From NCBI GenBank assembly GCA_949317995.1, contig OX439040.1, forward strand, positions 74,559,972 to 74,623,971: a stretch of 64,000 nucleotides of DNA, written 5' to 3'. This document shows positions 1-11,240 of this stretch, piece by piece. A program made the position numbers and the translations under genes. This DNA is from Acholoe squamosa. Lineage: Eukaryota; Annelida; Polychaeta; Phyllodocida; Polynoidae. The notes beneath the pieces were generated by a model. It saw only the letters and a list, made by a program, of their open reading frames with translations. It was not told the DNA's origin and did no database searches. How positions within the stretch are numbered: the stretch's first letter is position 1; every line of letters begins with the position of its first letter.

Positions 1-1467
1 ACATCTAAATGCATTAATGCCAACCCTTTGAGGTTGATACGTGTATATTCCTGAAATGTTAGTATGATTCATGGATACATTAAGTTAGAGTGCATCATGT
101 CCATTGGTCCTCATGATGACAACCCTCTGGTATTCTGTCAACCTGTAGGGTTGGCATGATAGCCGAATGCAGCATTGGTGAGTCACTCACCAGGGATGCA
201 TTCATGCATCATGACTTCCATGGCGATTATGCATTAGTGCATCAGCAGCCCTTAAAGGCTTAAAGGGTGGATCAGATTAAATCAAAAGACAGAATCTATT
301 TATCAGAATCTGTACACACCCACTCACTCACTCACATACCAAATACAAATACCACTTATGTATGTTGTTTGCCTTGTTGCCTACAGAAGTAATTTAGTGA
401 TGATGTTTGGAGCCTCAATAACAAGCCTCCATTTCAAACATGTGAGCAATGTACAAGTGTGAATTGAATGAAACACAATGAGTCTAATTAATTCTTTACA
501 TCCTTTCTTTGTAATGTACAATTCGACAGTTTTCTCCTTTTTCTTTTCAAGATATATGTTTGACTTTTACTGTTTTGTGCAGGGGATACATAGAAATGTT
601 TTGGTGTACGGTGACTAATACCTGAATTGTCTTACACAAAGCATTGAGAGGTCATATACTATACCTACGGCAACCATTCAAGTTGGGTAAACTCTGAAGT
701 CATTGGAGTCCACCATACTCTGTTTCATATATGCCAGTGATGAACATGAAGTAAGCATGGAGTCAGATATCAGATGCTTAGAGGTAGTTCCCCCGGAGCA
801 ATAGAACAATGTCATAATGAAATTACCCTTTTTCTCTTCCTCCCAATATTGTATTACCAATATTATTCCTCAATAGGGGATTTGGAGCAGTTTTGCTTCC
901 TTGTGGCTCCAGTATATATCCCTAATTGTATTGTGCATTTCCCAGGGTCAGGCTGAAAGCCTGTCCTGACCTGAAAGCCTGTCCTGACCTCATAAGGTAC
1001 ATACCCATGGGTAATCAGCATCCTGGTTAGTTCATTAACTGCCTCCAGGGGGTAGGGAGAGTCAGGGGGGCACAGTGTTATAAACATTTTGTTCCACTCC
1101 ATAAATATATAGGGCACATGGACACAGGTCAACAGGAGGCATGCTCCTACCATAGCTTTACACTTGTAGCACTCTGTAGTAGAGAAATAGAGAGGCGGCG
1201 ATTACTTGAAGTTACTACCAGCAATGAATGATGAGATGAATGTAAACCAAGTGAACAGCAGGAACAAAGCATTATAATGATATGCAGGTTAGGGCATTTA
1301 GACATAGGTTAAGCAGGCAGCATAATCCTGCAAATACCTATGACTCTCTATGATGGTAAAGGGGAAAGCAGTTGTAAATGAATAACATGAGCAGGGAGTA
1401 CAGTTTGTTTGTTATATTAAGGCATTATTTTAAAAATCCTCTTAATCATAAGGGGAGGCAGAAGGGT

Positions 1468-1470
<3 letters not shown>
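1..1470. other. non-coding stretch, no gene recognised
   Basis: No open frame here resembles a known protein and I see no splice-bounded exon. About 182-262 carries a piece of a dispersed short repeat (GATGCATTCATGCATCATG, then a GCATCAGCAGCCCTTAAAGG-like end) that recurs around 7.4-7.6 kb and elsewhere. At about 950-990 an 18-base unit (CTGAAAGCCTGTCCTGAC) occurs twice in tandem. The rest is AT-rich unique-looking sequence. Confidence 0.6.

Positions 1471-1515
<45 letters not shown>
1471..1515. repeat. (AT)n microsatellite
   Basis: About 45 bases of uninterrupted AT dinucleotide, seen directly. One of seven long AT runs in the window. Confidence 0.97.
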
Positions 1516-1518
<3 letters not shown>

Positions 1519-1606
1519 CACGATTCCTTTGACTCACAGTGTTTTTCATGGATATTCCCGTGCCGATACTTGCCGATATTCCATGCACCATGTGAGTAAA
1601 TCTTAG

Positions 1607-1732
1607 GTGGGTATCAGGCACTGTTTGGGGTGGATATCAGGCACTGTTTGGGGTGGATATCAGGCACTGTTTGGGGTGGATATCAGGCACTGTTTGGGGT
1701 GGGTATCAGGCACTGTTTGGGGTGGATATCAG
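1607..1732. repeat. 23-base minisatellite, about 5.5 copies
   Basis: The unit GTGGATATCAGGCACTGTTTGGG repeats five full times plus a partial copy. Copies 1 and 5 carry GGGTATC in place of GGATATC; otherwise the copies are identical, so the array is young. The frame across it (repeats of a GISGTVWG-like peptide) is a by-product of the repeat and not a gene. Confidence 0.95.
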
Positions 1733-3199
1733 CACAATTTTATGGACAGGAATGTATTTAAAACCTTTCCTCCATTGGACTCAAACCTGCAAAGGCTGGA
1801 ATTAACTGCCAGAGTGATGCCTATAAGGCCACGGTGCCAGACGTTTATAGCAGCAGTAGAGGTCGGTTAGGAGAATGCCACAATGTCTATAGCTATGGTT
1901 TTGAAATGCCCTCCTGGTTCGTGTTAGCGACCCCAGACAGCTTGCTCTATGGAGCAGTCAGTAGCGCGTCACGCTCTGGATCGGTATTTTGTATAAGGTC
2001 CATTCACCCCCAGCATGGAGGTGAACGATTTCTTTTTTCAACTTGTATTTATTAATATTCTATTGACCAACTGGTCATAAACCAGCTGTAATCCAAGGTT
2101 GAATTAGCATAGAAATATGAAGTATATTTTCAAAACAGTTCATTTGTTATCCTCCTATTTAAAAGTTGAATATGATATTTTCATTCAGAATAGTTTTATT
2201 TTAGAACATTTATCTCATGCACCCCACTAAGCTGAACTGACTGCCTTAGGTAATATGCAGTCAATCAATTCTTCCCAAGATGGCATAGCTGCCACTACCT
2301 TTTGTAAAATTGCATATACATGTATGTGTGAATACTATTGCTATCATTGTGATTGTCTTTAGTACCATTAGTTGTATTACTTTCTGAGCCTGGCCATCTG
2401 CTCTCGGCAGATATGATCTGAACCAATCTAAACCCTCGCAATAAATTGAATTCATCGATCCTTGTAAATACCTTGCTGTCTAGATGCCTTAATTGTGCTG
2501 CGTAGACTAGATTCATCCCTGTACTTTCATTTCTTTCTTTTTTCTCTCTCATGTAAGATAAAAATAATAATTACCAAGCTACACAGTTGACTGGCATTTA
2601 TTATCACTATGGCATGTAGTGGATCGGTCAATAAAACTCATTATAAAAAAAGAATTAATGGACTCACACAAACATACATGTGTATCCCATTACCATAAAT
2701 CATCGAGGTACTTTAACAGTTTTATTACATGAATAAACATTGACTAAAAGCTCCCTGAAAGTAACAGGGTGGCGTTTTAAACTGAACCCATAAACACCAT
2801 GAGAATTGATAGATCGATGGGAAATAACTTAGTAGGAGCTCTAGACACATCAACTGCAAGATGCTTCTTATTCATGAATTTTGACTAATGCACTAGTGGT
2901 GTTATCGTAAGCTTGCAAGATACTTGCAAAGTGATGCAACAAACATAACTTCCTGTAGCCACAGTTCACCTCCTACAATGACACCTGTAGCCACAATTAA
3001 CCTCCTACAGTGACAGTCTGTATAGAAACAAGTAAAAGGTAGGAGCGGACACATACCTGCCTTACAGCATAATTTTTAACAAGGTCCAAAAATATTATTG
3101 TCTATGGCAATACTGCATTATTTTTCCTATCCCCGATAGCTATAAACCTATTCTGGTCGCTTGGCTGTGAATTTGCATGATATAGAAAATATGTCTATG
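1733..3199. other. non-coding stretch with one 31-base tandem duplication
   Basis: No convincing coding region. At about 2,953-3,014 a unit of about 31 bases (CTGTAGCCACA, then CCTCCTACA and TGACA) occurs twice in tandem with a few differences. Otherwise AT-rich sequence with no recognised element. Confidence 0.55.
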
Positions 3200-6100
3200 T
3201 TGGCATGACTGCACAGTTAAAGGTATCAGGGCTTTTATCTGGTCCTGAAGTTGTGTCCTTTTTATGTTGGAGGGTTTTCAACATGCCACTCTCCCAGCAG
3301 AGTTTCTCTGTATGGCGAGAAACTGTTCATTACATTACGGATACACTGTATAGAGTGTCAGCCGCAACAGATACTCTCAGAATAGGCCCTGGAAGTTTCA
3401 GTGCTTACTCTATTCTTGCACCTGTATATATGTTTGGTATTAAATATGATGTAGCATTACACTCGGTTGGAGTCAATGGAGATAGGTGGAGCTATCGTAT
3501 TGAAAGAAATGGGTAAACAACCAAGAGATATAGTACATGGCAGTGGTTTCAAATTTTTATTGTTTAATGCACAAAGTTTAAATGATAAATACAACTATGT
3601 TGCAAAGGAGTTTGTAGGGTTTGATGTTATAGGTATAACAGAAACCTGGTTAAAACCATCAACCCCGAGCAGTCAAATTAGTATCCACAACATGTCACTT
3701 TACAGAAATGATAGAAGGAGAGGCAAAAGAGGAGGAGTAGGCTGCTATGTGAGAGATGTATATGTACCATATTTAACTATATTGAATGACTTAACAGTGG
3801 TGAACCGTAACATTGAAACACTATGTATATCACTTAAATACCCAGGACATAGAGAGAAAGTGCTTGTGGTGGTATACAGACCCCCAAAGGGTAAAGTATT
3901 GGAGTGCTATGATCAACTAAGATTAATTGTAAATGATATTGAATGTAGAGGGAAAGAGTTATGGATCATGGGCAATATCAATGTGAATAGTCGCAGTCGA
4001 AATTGTATAAAATTCAGAAGAATGTCTACATTTTTGAAGGATACCGGTCTCAAATATTATAGAACTGCCCAGACATATTACCATACCTATGGGAAGTCAA
4101 CCTTGGATCACTATTATACCAATTGTGACTATGTAATGGAGGTTGGTCTACTAAATGACATCTGTGGTGATCATGTACCTGTTTATCTAATTAGAAAGTT
4201 AGTGAAACTTGTTAAAAATCCAGTTAAAATTATCAGTACTAGGAACATGAAGTCACTTAATAAAGAAAACTTTTGTAGGTTCATATCCGGTAGAGACTGG
4301 ACAGACTGCATAGAGAATGACACAAACCCAGTTAATATATATGAACAAGTAGTCAATTGTATTAAGTCATACCTGGATGAATATCACCCTGTAATAAAAT
4401 TTAAAGTACGAGAGAATGACATATTCTTTGATGAAAGGGTTGGCAGAATGATCTCCAAAAAAAAAAGACTTTTCAGAAGGGCCAAACGCTGTATCACTGG
4501 TTATAGAAATGATTTGTTGGACCGGGTAAAGGTACTAAAAAGGGCTATAAACCAACGCCTGGTATATAAGAAGCGTACTATTATGCTACAACTACTCAAT
4601 AAATATAGAAAGGACCCAAAAAGTTTTTGGAAAATATTAAAGCTGGTATGGCAAGGCAAGGCAGCGACCCCGACAATGAACCTAGTGGATAAAGATGGTA
4701 ATGTGGTACCAATGGGTCAACTTGCAAATTATGTAAACGATTTTTATATTAATATTGGTAGTGACCTTGCCAGGGCATTTACTATCCAGCCCTATCCTGA
4801 TTTAGTACCTCAGAGTGAGAACATTATGACACTGAGAAATTGTACTATCGATATATGTACTGACATATTAAAATCCATAGATTGGAGTAAGAATTCTTGT
4901 ATTACAAATATACCTTGTAATATGGTAAAGGAATGTCTTTTAATGAAACCTGAGTTACTTGAAAATTTTATAAATAGATCAATTACTGAGGCTAAATTCC
5001 CAGACTTGTTGAAAATAGGTTATGTGGTACCATTACCCAAGGATGGGTTACTAAGTGATGTATCTAATTGGAGACCGATCACTATGACTAATGTTTTCTC
5101 AAAACTTATTGAGAAGTGTATACACAGACAGCTAATGAATTTCATCATAGAAAATAATATAATAAGTAGAAACCAATATGGGTTCATCCCTGGTAAATCT
5201 ACTGTTGATGCAACTTTTGGACTAATTCAATATTTGTTTGAAGCTAGGAATCGGAATGAATACTCTGTTATCCTGTTCTTGGATTTAAAAAAGGCATTTA
5301 ATACTGTAAATTTGAACATAATGTTAAAGAAATTGAAATATATAAATTGTGATGATATGTGTCTGAAATGGTTTAAAAGCTTTCTATGTAATAGACTCCA
5401 ATCAACAAGGGTTAATAACAAATTTTCTGACACAAAGGTTATGGATTGTGGAGTAGCTCAGGGCACAGTTCTGGGACCATTGATGTTTAATTTGTATTTA
5501 AATTCTATTGTGTCAGTTATTGAACACTGTCAATATTTTCTGTATGCCGATGATGTAGCATTGGTAGTAAATGGGACTGATGTTGAAATAATGACAAGTT
5601 TGTTACAGTCCGATGTTGATAGAATAGGTGAATGGTGTAAGACAAACATACTTACAGTTAATGTCAATAAGACCAAATTATTATGGTGTCATTCACCAAG
5701 ACAGCGTATTAACCCTATGGATATCTTTATGCAGGGTACTAAATTAGCTGTTGTACAGAGTTTTTCATACCTCGGTGTCTTAATAGATAGTGGTTTAACT
5801 TTTAAATCACATTGCAAAAAAGGAGACAAGATGGGTACAACTAAGCTGAAACAATTGAGAAATATAGTAAAGTATACTGATAGAGAAAATTCCCTGCGTA
5901 TCTACAAACAAATGATTGTACCAACCTTAGAATATTGCAGTTATATACTAGATAGTGGACCTAAGACCATTGTAGACCATATTGATGTAATCCAAAATCA
6001 CTGCCTTAGGGCTTGTCTAAAAGTAAGAAATGCCCAGGATATGCATGTAGCTGATTTACTACAACAGTGTAAGGTGGACACTCTAGAGATAAGGAGAAGA

Positions 6101-6550
6101 AAGTCCTTGACATGCCTGATGTATAAATATGCACAAGATATTGATCATATACTGGTACCTCCTAGGTTATTAAGAGGACATGACAAAAAGAAGATAAAGG
6201 TGAATAGGCCAGTCTATGAATCATACAGAGTTAGTCCATTATATAGAGGTAATCGTCTTTGGGAAACACTGACGAGTGATGTACAACAGAAGGACACTCT
6301 AAACAACTTCAGAGCATGTTTAAAAGGAGATGTATTAAATACCTTGGGCAATGTCTGATTTATAGGAACTTTATATGTGACTAGTGAAATTTCATATGAT
6401 AGTTTCATGGAAACTACCTGAACTTCAATTATGACTCAAATGAACCTGTGTATAACTATTGTACTAATTATCCCATATGGCGACTTGTTGTAATAACTTA
6501 TGTCTAAGTGTTTTGAGAAGCCAATAAACAGTGTTGAAACTTCAAACTTC
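3200..6550 (+). mobile_element. LINE (non-LTR retrotransposon), CR1/L2/Jockey-like
   Basis: The element is defined by one long frame holding an AP-type endonuclease and a reverse transcriptase. A short 3' UTR of about 190 bases follows, with AATAAA near 6,522, ending in a small direct repeat (GAAACTTC then AAACTTC). Short 3' tail repeats in place of poly(A) are known in the CR1/L2 group, which fits the domain order and RT motifs. The 5' limit is uncertain: an open but unrecognised frame precedes the main one from 3,205, and no ORF1 with a known domain is visible. No target-site duplication was confirmed. An open 963-codon frame suggests recent arrival. Confidence 0.75.
3467..6358 (+). CDS. 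LINE endonuclease-reverse transcriptase polyprotein (963 aa)
   Basis: Protein for target-primed reverse transcription of its own RNA. Residues about 28-240 form an AP-endonuclease-like domain: N34 (FNAQS), E59 (ETWL), the GGVGCYVR strand, VYRPP at 136-140, STLDH at 211-215 and GDHVPV at 234-239. Reverse transcriptase follows at about 500-760: a WRPITMTNV entry, motif A FLDLKKAFNTV (about 604), GVAQGTVLGP (about 662) and YADD (693-696). A C-terminal tail has the YKQMIVPTLEYCSYI segment usual for this group. One oddity: the endonuclease motif normally read GDFN is GNIN at 169-172, so a metal/active-site Asp is replaced by Asn. The RT motif A also has AFNTV where AFDTV is usual, but the catalytic Asp earlier in the motif is kept. 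Start is the first ATG of the frame. Clade is inferred from motifs only. Confidence 0.85.
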   Translation: MESMEIGGAIVLKEMGKQPRDIVHGSGFKFLLFNAQSLNDKYNYVAKEFVGFDVIGITETWLKPSTPSSQISIHNMSLYRNDRRRGKRGGVGCYVRDVYVPYLTILNDLTVVNRNIETLCISLKYPGHREKVLVVVYRPPKGKVLECYDQLRLIVNDIECRGKELWIMGNINVNSRSRNCIKFRRMSTFLKDTGLKYYRTAQTYYHTYGKSTLDHYYTNCDYVMEVGLLNDICGDHVPVYLIRKLVKLVKNPVKIISTRNMKSLNKENFCRFISGRDWTDCIENDTNPVNIYEQVVNCIKSYLDEYHPVIKFKVRENDIFFDERVGRMISKKKRLFRRAKRCITGYRNDLLDRVKVLKRAINQRLVYKKRTIMLQLLNKYRKDPKSFWKILKLVWQGKAATPTMNLVDKDGNVVPMGQLANYVNDFYINIGSDLARAFTIQPYPDLVPQSENIMTLRNCTIDICTDILKSIDWSKNSCITNIPCNMVKECLLMKPELLENFINRSITEAKFPDLLKIGYVVPLPKDGLLSDVSNWRPITMTNVFSKLIEKCIHRQLMNFIIENNIISRNQYGFIPGKSTVDATFGLIQYLFEARNRNEYSVILFLDLKKAFNTVNLNIMLKKLKYINCDDMCLKWFKSFLCNRLQSTRVNNKFSDTKVMDCGVAQGTVLGPLMFNLYLNSIVSVIEHCQYFLYADDVALVVNGTDVEIMTSLLQSDVDRIGEWCKTNILTVNVNKTKLLWCHSPRQRINPMDIFMQGTKLAVVQSFSYLGVLIDSGLTFKSHCKKGDKMGTTKLKQLRNIVKYTDRENSLRIYKQMIVPTLEYCSYILDSGPKTIVDHIDVIQNHCLRACLKVRNAQDMHVADLLQQCKVDTLEIRRRKSLTCLMYKYAQDIDHILVPPRLLRGHDKKKIKVNRPVYESYRVSPLYRGNRLWETLTSDVQQKDTLNNFRACLKGDVLNTLGNV

Positions 6551-6958
6551 ATTGACCCTGGGGACTCGTCTATGGTTAATGTAACAAGCTGTTGCTGTAA
6601 TCATGAAACTGCTACTCATTTAAGATGCCTCAAGGCTCCTTTGTTCATTTGCTGGCATGATGCCCTGAAGTAACGTTGGTGGTTAGTCACCAGCACTGGA
6701 CCTTGTTTCAGTAGTTTCCACGACAGGATGCCCTCAAATCGTAGTGGAGGTATAAGAAATGGCTCCATAGCAGAGAATACATAGTGAGCTCCAGTAGAGG
6801 CCTCAAAATAGGAGCTGTTATTTATTCAACTACTGACTCAATAGACACCACTATGATGTCATAGCACCCGGTCATTGGCTAAATAGTGACCAGTCATACC
6901 TGCCTCATGGTGTGGTTTGCACTCCACTGTTCAAATGAGCATAGGGCTGCAATAACTA

Positions 6959-7050
<92 letters not shown>

Positions 7051-7389
7051 TATATAGGTGATCCCACATGATTACACAGAGAGAAGAACACTGATCACTT
7101 TGACGCATACTGCACAGGTCACAATTTGTCTCCCACATGACATGTATGAAGGCATGTTGAATAAGGTTGACGCTCTCATATTTGGTTTGTCAACTCCACT
7201 TGACATGCGTAATGAAGACATGTCACATATTTCTTTTTCTTGTTGTAATCATGTAATTGTCAAGACAAGTTACTACATTGTACTTATGCTCCATGTTTGA
7301 GAGAGCTGGATACTGATGGCCCACACACTGTGTGCATTACACCTGCTGTTCTGGTAGGTCAGGGTGTTTTGGGTCATTATTCTATATAT
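6551..7389. other. non-coding stretch around an (AT)n run
   Basis: No gene recognised. The phrase CTGGACCTTGTTTCA near 6,695 recurs near 8,390, so an old dispersed repeat is present, but its limits cannot be set here. Open frames across 6,886-7,138 are products of the AT run. Confidence 0.5.
6960..7050. repeat. (AT)n microsatellite
   Basis: About 90 bases of AT dinucleotide with one CAT interruption near the middle. Seen directly. Confidence 0.96.
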
Positions 7390-7640
7390 CCCTTAAAAGG
7401 GCCACTGATGCAGGAATGCATCATTCCCATTGGTTGGCATGATGCACCAATGAAGTGCTGGCAAGCAGTCTTGCCAGCACTTCATTGGAGCATCATGCTG
7501 ACCCTGTGGGAGTGTATCAATCCCATGGGTTCGGCATGATGCATGAATGTAGCCCTGTCGAGTTACTCCCTGACCTGCATTCATGCTTTATGAAGACAAG
7601 TGGGCATGATGTATTAATGCATCAGCAGCCCTTGAAGGGA
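7390..7640. mobile_element. short foldback (MITE-like) element with central hairpin
   Basis: The left side reads CCCTTAAAAGGGCCACTGAT then GCAGGAATGCATCAT. The right side, read in reverse, starts CCCTTCAAGGGCTGCTGATG then CATTAATACATCAT, so the two ends are inverted repeats. The centre holds a nearly perfect hairpin at 7,441-7,494: 25-base arms with one mismatch around a 4-base loop. No coding capacity. Pieces with the same GATGCATNNATGCATCA core and CCCTTNAAGGG ends occur near 182-262, 12,975-13,105, 14,640-14,845, 22,365-22,440 and 51,300-51,350. The superfamily is unknown; no target duplication was established. Confidence 0.6.
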
Positions 7641-7805
7641 TTTATAAAGTGCTCTGCTGCATGATAGAAGTGACCATTATAGGAGTGTAGTGCACACCTG
7701 AGCAAGGTCACCATAGCTGTAAACAAGTCAAGGGCCATTAATTGGTCTAGACATACCTTAATTATGTACTTAAGTGATTGGAATGAAAGGTACAATGTTT
7801 TATAA

Positions 7806-7927
7806 AGACAATAGACAACTCTGTCTTCACATCTTGACTGCCTGTTGTCCTATAATGCACTCAGATGCATTCGTGCATTATAGGACAACAGACAGTCTTG
7901 ATGTGAAGAAGATAGTTGTCTATTCTC
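7806..7927. repeat. long hairpin, about 54-base arms
   Basis: The left arm (7,806-7,859) and right arm (7,874-7,927) are reverse complements with only a few mismatches, around a 14-base loop (CTCAGATGCATTCG-like). The inner 20 bases of each arm (CTGTTGTCCTATAATGCA core) pair perfectly. A transcript would fold into a stable stem of about 50 base pairs. It could be a microRNA-like precursor, but a small foldback transposon is at least as likely beside the similar hairpin at 7,441-7,494. Confidence 0.75.
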
Positions 7928-10707
7928 TAAATAGAGTACAAATATGGTTACAAAGGAATCACAGAGTGGGTACATTTGAGTAAAGGAGTACATTACTACA
8001 TTACTGGGTGATCGTACTGCCTGATGGCTAAATAGCCACCACAGGGGTGACTCCATAAGAGACCCTGGTATGACAGCTCTCTACATGAATAACTAGTGGT
8101 AAAAGAAGAGTTAATGTATATTCAGCTGGAACTCTAAGTTATATGAATTACAGACAGTGTGAGTATTTCGATTGCTACACTTAAGGATCCTCGATGGGTA
8201 ATGATTTAAATGAACTGTTTAATGGCACATGAATTTAACCAAATTTATTTATATTTTTTATTTTCTCTGTTTATTTCAACACTCCTAGCACATCCTCTGA
8301 TTGTATGTCCTTAAGTGTTAACCTAATTTTAACTAGCCATGTATATTGTAAACTTTGGTATATTTTCTCAGTTGAAATACTAACTCTGGACCTTGTTTCA
8401 ATAGTTGCTACAACTGATTCAGGTCCCTACGACTTGAGAAGGGCCAACTCTTAGCAGGTGATCATAGGACTTTGACCATAGGTGTTTTTGGCCAAAAATC
8501 GGCCTCTAGAGACTGTCATTATCTTTCAAATGCTCATTGATATTCCTACTAGAAGCTGAGTAATGAGTGCCCAAGGTAAGCATATGGACAAAAATTAATG
8601 GAATCCTGATTGTCCGTATCTGTTCGGATAAGGTAGTTATGTTGGTTATAACAAAACATGCATATCCTGCAAAATGATGATTTTGTCAAACTTCAAATAA
8701 TGATATCTTGGGACACCCTCTATCAATTTACATGAAATAAAAAGCACATGATAGATATTTGTGAGCATTTTTAGAATTTTCAAGTCACATGGTCACATGA
8801 TATGTGGTCTATTTGGGTACCATGGCAAACAAATCTATCAAAAATCCTAAAATTGGTACCATCTAATACTTCATGAAAAACTGCCAAAGTAGGTTTTCAT
8901 AAAAAAATGGAATTATTTTATATTTTTTATGATTTTTTTTGCCATTAATAATCATTAGAATTGGTCTAAACCTTCTTAATTCTCTACCATGTTTAGGAGC
9001 TCACCATATTTCAGCAAAACAGAGTAGACACTAGTGGTTTGAAATAGAAAGAGACCTCATACCACAGGGCAAGCTCTGAGATAATCGTAAGATTTCATTG
9101 AGAATTCAGGGGGAGAGAGGGTTCCAGAAAAATCGGCGATTTACTCGCAGAAATGCGCGTTCGGTAAAAGAAGAGTTAAAGGCAGCATTTGCAGAGCTAT
9201 GGTACGACGCTTACAAAAACCTGAGGTAAATCTATACAAAATAACTATATAAGCATACTGTAGTGGCTGATTTAGGTGCCAGGGTCTCAAATAAGTGCAG
9301 TTCTCAATGAAGCGCTGGGGTAAAGATGTATTTAAATAAATCTTAAGTAAATCCATATTCAAATAAGTGTCTGTCTTGTATAAGTTCCGGGGGTGCAGTG
9401 TCATTGAAGTCAATGATTGCCCAGGTGCTTATAACAGTATGTTCTATACCCAGTATAGAACCAATATGAGTGTCTATCAAAAGGGAAAGCTTGTAATTAG
9501 AGAGTAGCTGTGTAAGCTTGTTAAACTGACAACATAATTTACAGCTTGGCATGAACTTTATTGCCATATTGGGATATCCTGCTAGACGTCCTCTAATCCC
9601 CCACTTTGCAGTACAGCTGTATGGATACTTTACTCTTGGCTCTGGGGTAATAAGCTGCTAATATATCACTGAGTAGGGTAGATCCTACATGTGCCATTTA
9701 TGAATATGTAACAGACCATCCTGTGTAGGCAACCTTTTCCCAAAGCACCATATCAGTGAGTCTTTTTCTGACTATCACTCTGTAGTCAAATTGTTACAGT
9801 CCTACCCGGTCTCCTACCCTGTCTACCATCAGAAACGATGTCTATTGCACACCATCCTCAACTCAAGATGACAGCCAAAAGATGCTCCCAGTTCGAATTT
9901 GGCAATTTGAAATAGATGATCTGATTTGTGGATAGCATGTACCAGGAAAGTAAGCAGCGGCTAATGCATTTGTGGATGCCTGAAGCGTTGATGAATAGAA
10001 GGTCTGTCAACTCAGATATCAGTCTTTTTCCTTAAAGGGCTATGTCAGGTTTTTATCACTTTTTTTCCATTTGACATCATAATGCATTAAGAAACATAAA
10101 ATCCATAATAATTGTCCGATTTATAAGCTTCAGAAACCAGACTATAGACGAAATCAATGATTTTATGGTAGCCATCTTGGAATTTTCGATGATACATGTT
10201 ACATACATGTATAAAAGTCTCAAACACAGATTTCTGACCCCTGAGAGCATTGGTAAAGATAGCTTTATTGTGCGATTATAGATGTGATTGCATCTCTAGA
10301 AAAACTAAGTATATTCCAGGGCTTGTACGGGGTAAAAAAACAAAACAAAAAAAAAACTAAGTATATTCCAGTATAAAAACCGGGTTCCCTACTTTGACCT
10401 ACTTTTGCCGGATAACGCACCGTCGCCTTTTTGTAAGACTTACATTTTTGAATTCAGCAGAAAATTCTACATAAGAATGACCCTTCAAATCTTTTCGTCA
10501 CAAAAACAAAAGTAAATATGGCTAGGCTTTTGGACTAGACCCTCGTGTAAACAGTCCTTAGTTACCAAGTTGGGCTTGAAGATCAAACTGTCACTACCGA
10601 TATTTCCCAGTCACACCACCTGAAGAAATGACCTCCAGATCTGTTTTAACTCGCCAATATTTATTTTCTGCCACGTTTCATTTCCACTTTGCTTAGTGCA
10701 TTCTACA
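7928..10707. other. non-coding stretch, no gene recognised
   Basis: No exon-like open frame. Near 10,303 and 10,350 the phrase AAACTAAGTATATTCCAG occurs twice, flanking an A-rich insert of about 30 bases; this looks like a small insertion with a target duplication. The remainder is AT-rich with no recognised element. Confidence 0.5.
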
Positions 10708-11240
10708 GAGCCCTGGAGCGCACATTGAATACAAAATATTTAGTGTTATTGCGGCCGCGAAAATCATTCTTGCACCCTCAAAAGTCATTCTTGTACCCGC
10801 AAAAATCATTCTTGTACCCGCAAAATCATTCTTGCATCCAATGATATTTAAAAATGGCATAACCTTTGTTCTAATCAATAGATTTTCAAAATTCAAGAAA
10901 GCTTTGGTTCCTACAACCTCTCTCTATTGCCGAAATGTTCTCATGGCCGCAAGAATAACTTTGCAGCAATGAGAGTATCCTTGAGGGAGCAAGAATATTT
11001 GCAAAAATATTCTTGCTCAAGCATAAACATTCTTGCAGCTGAAAAAATACATTCTGGGGCCGCAAGTTATAGGGTAAGGCTATCGAATTCTATGCTTTTT
11101 TGAATTTTGAAAATTCATTGTTTAGAACAAAAGTTATTCCATTTTGAAATATCACAAAACAAAAATATTCTTGTGGGGGCAAAAATGTTTTTGCGGATGC
11201 AAGAACAAAATGTTTTTGTGCATGTCCACTCCAGGGCTCC
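10708..11240. mobile_element. foldback (MITE-like) element with short internal repeats
   Basis: The ends are inverted copies of GAGCCCTGGAG. The match continues inward for much of about 200 bases: the left arm (about 10,840-10,905, AATGATATTTAAAAATGGCA and on) is the reverse complement of about 11,085-11,155 with scattered mismatches. The arms are packed with near-tandem short motifs of the type AAAATCATTCTTGTACCCGC on the left and the GCAAGAATATTTTTGC kind on the right. No transposase is encoded. The long frame crossing the right arm is not a gene. Superfamily and target duplication are unresolved. Confidence 0.65.

Noticed and set aside
678-1153. Overlapping short frames on both strands
   Set aside because: No protein-like composition or splice borders; part spans a simple tandem duplication.
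6886-7138. Frames rich in alternating Ile-Tyr
   Set aside because: Translation of the (AT)n run, not a gene.
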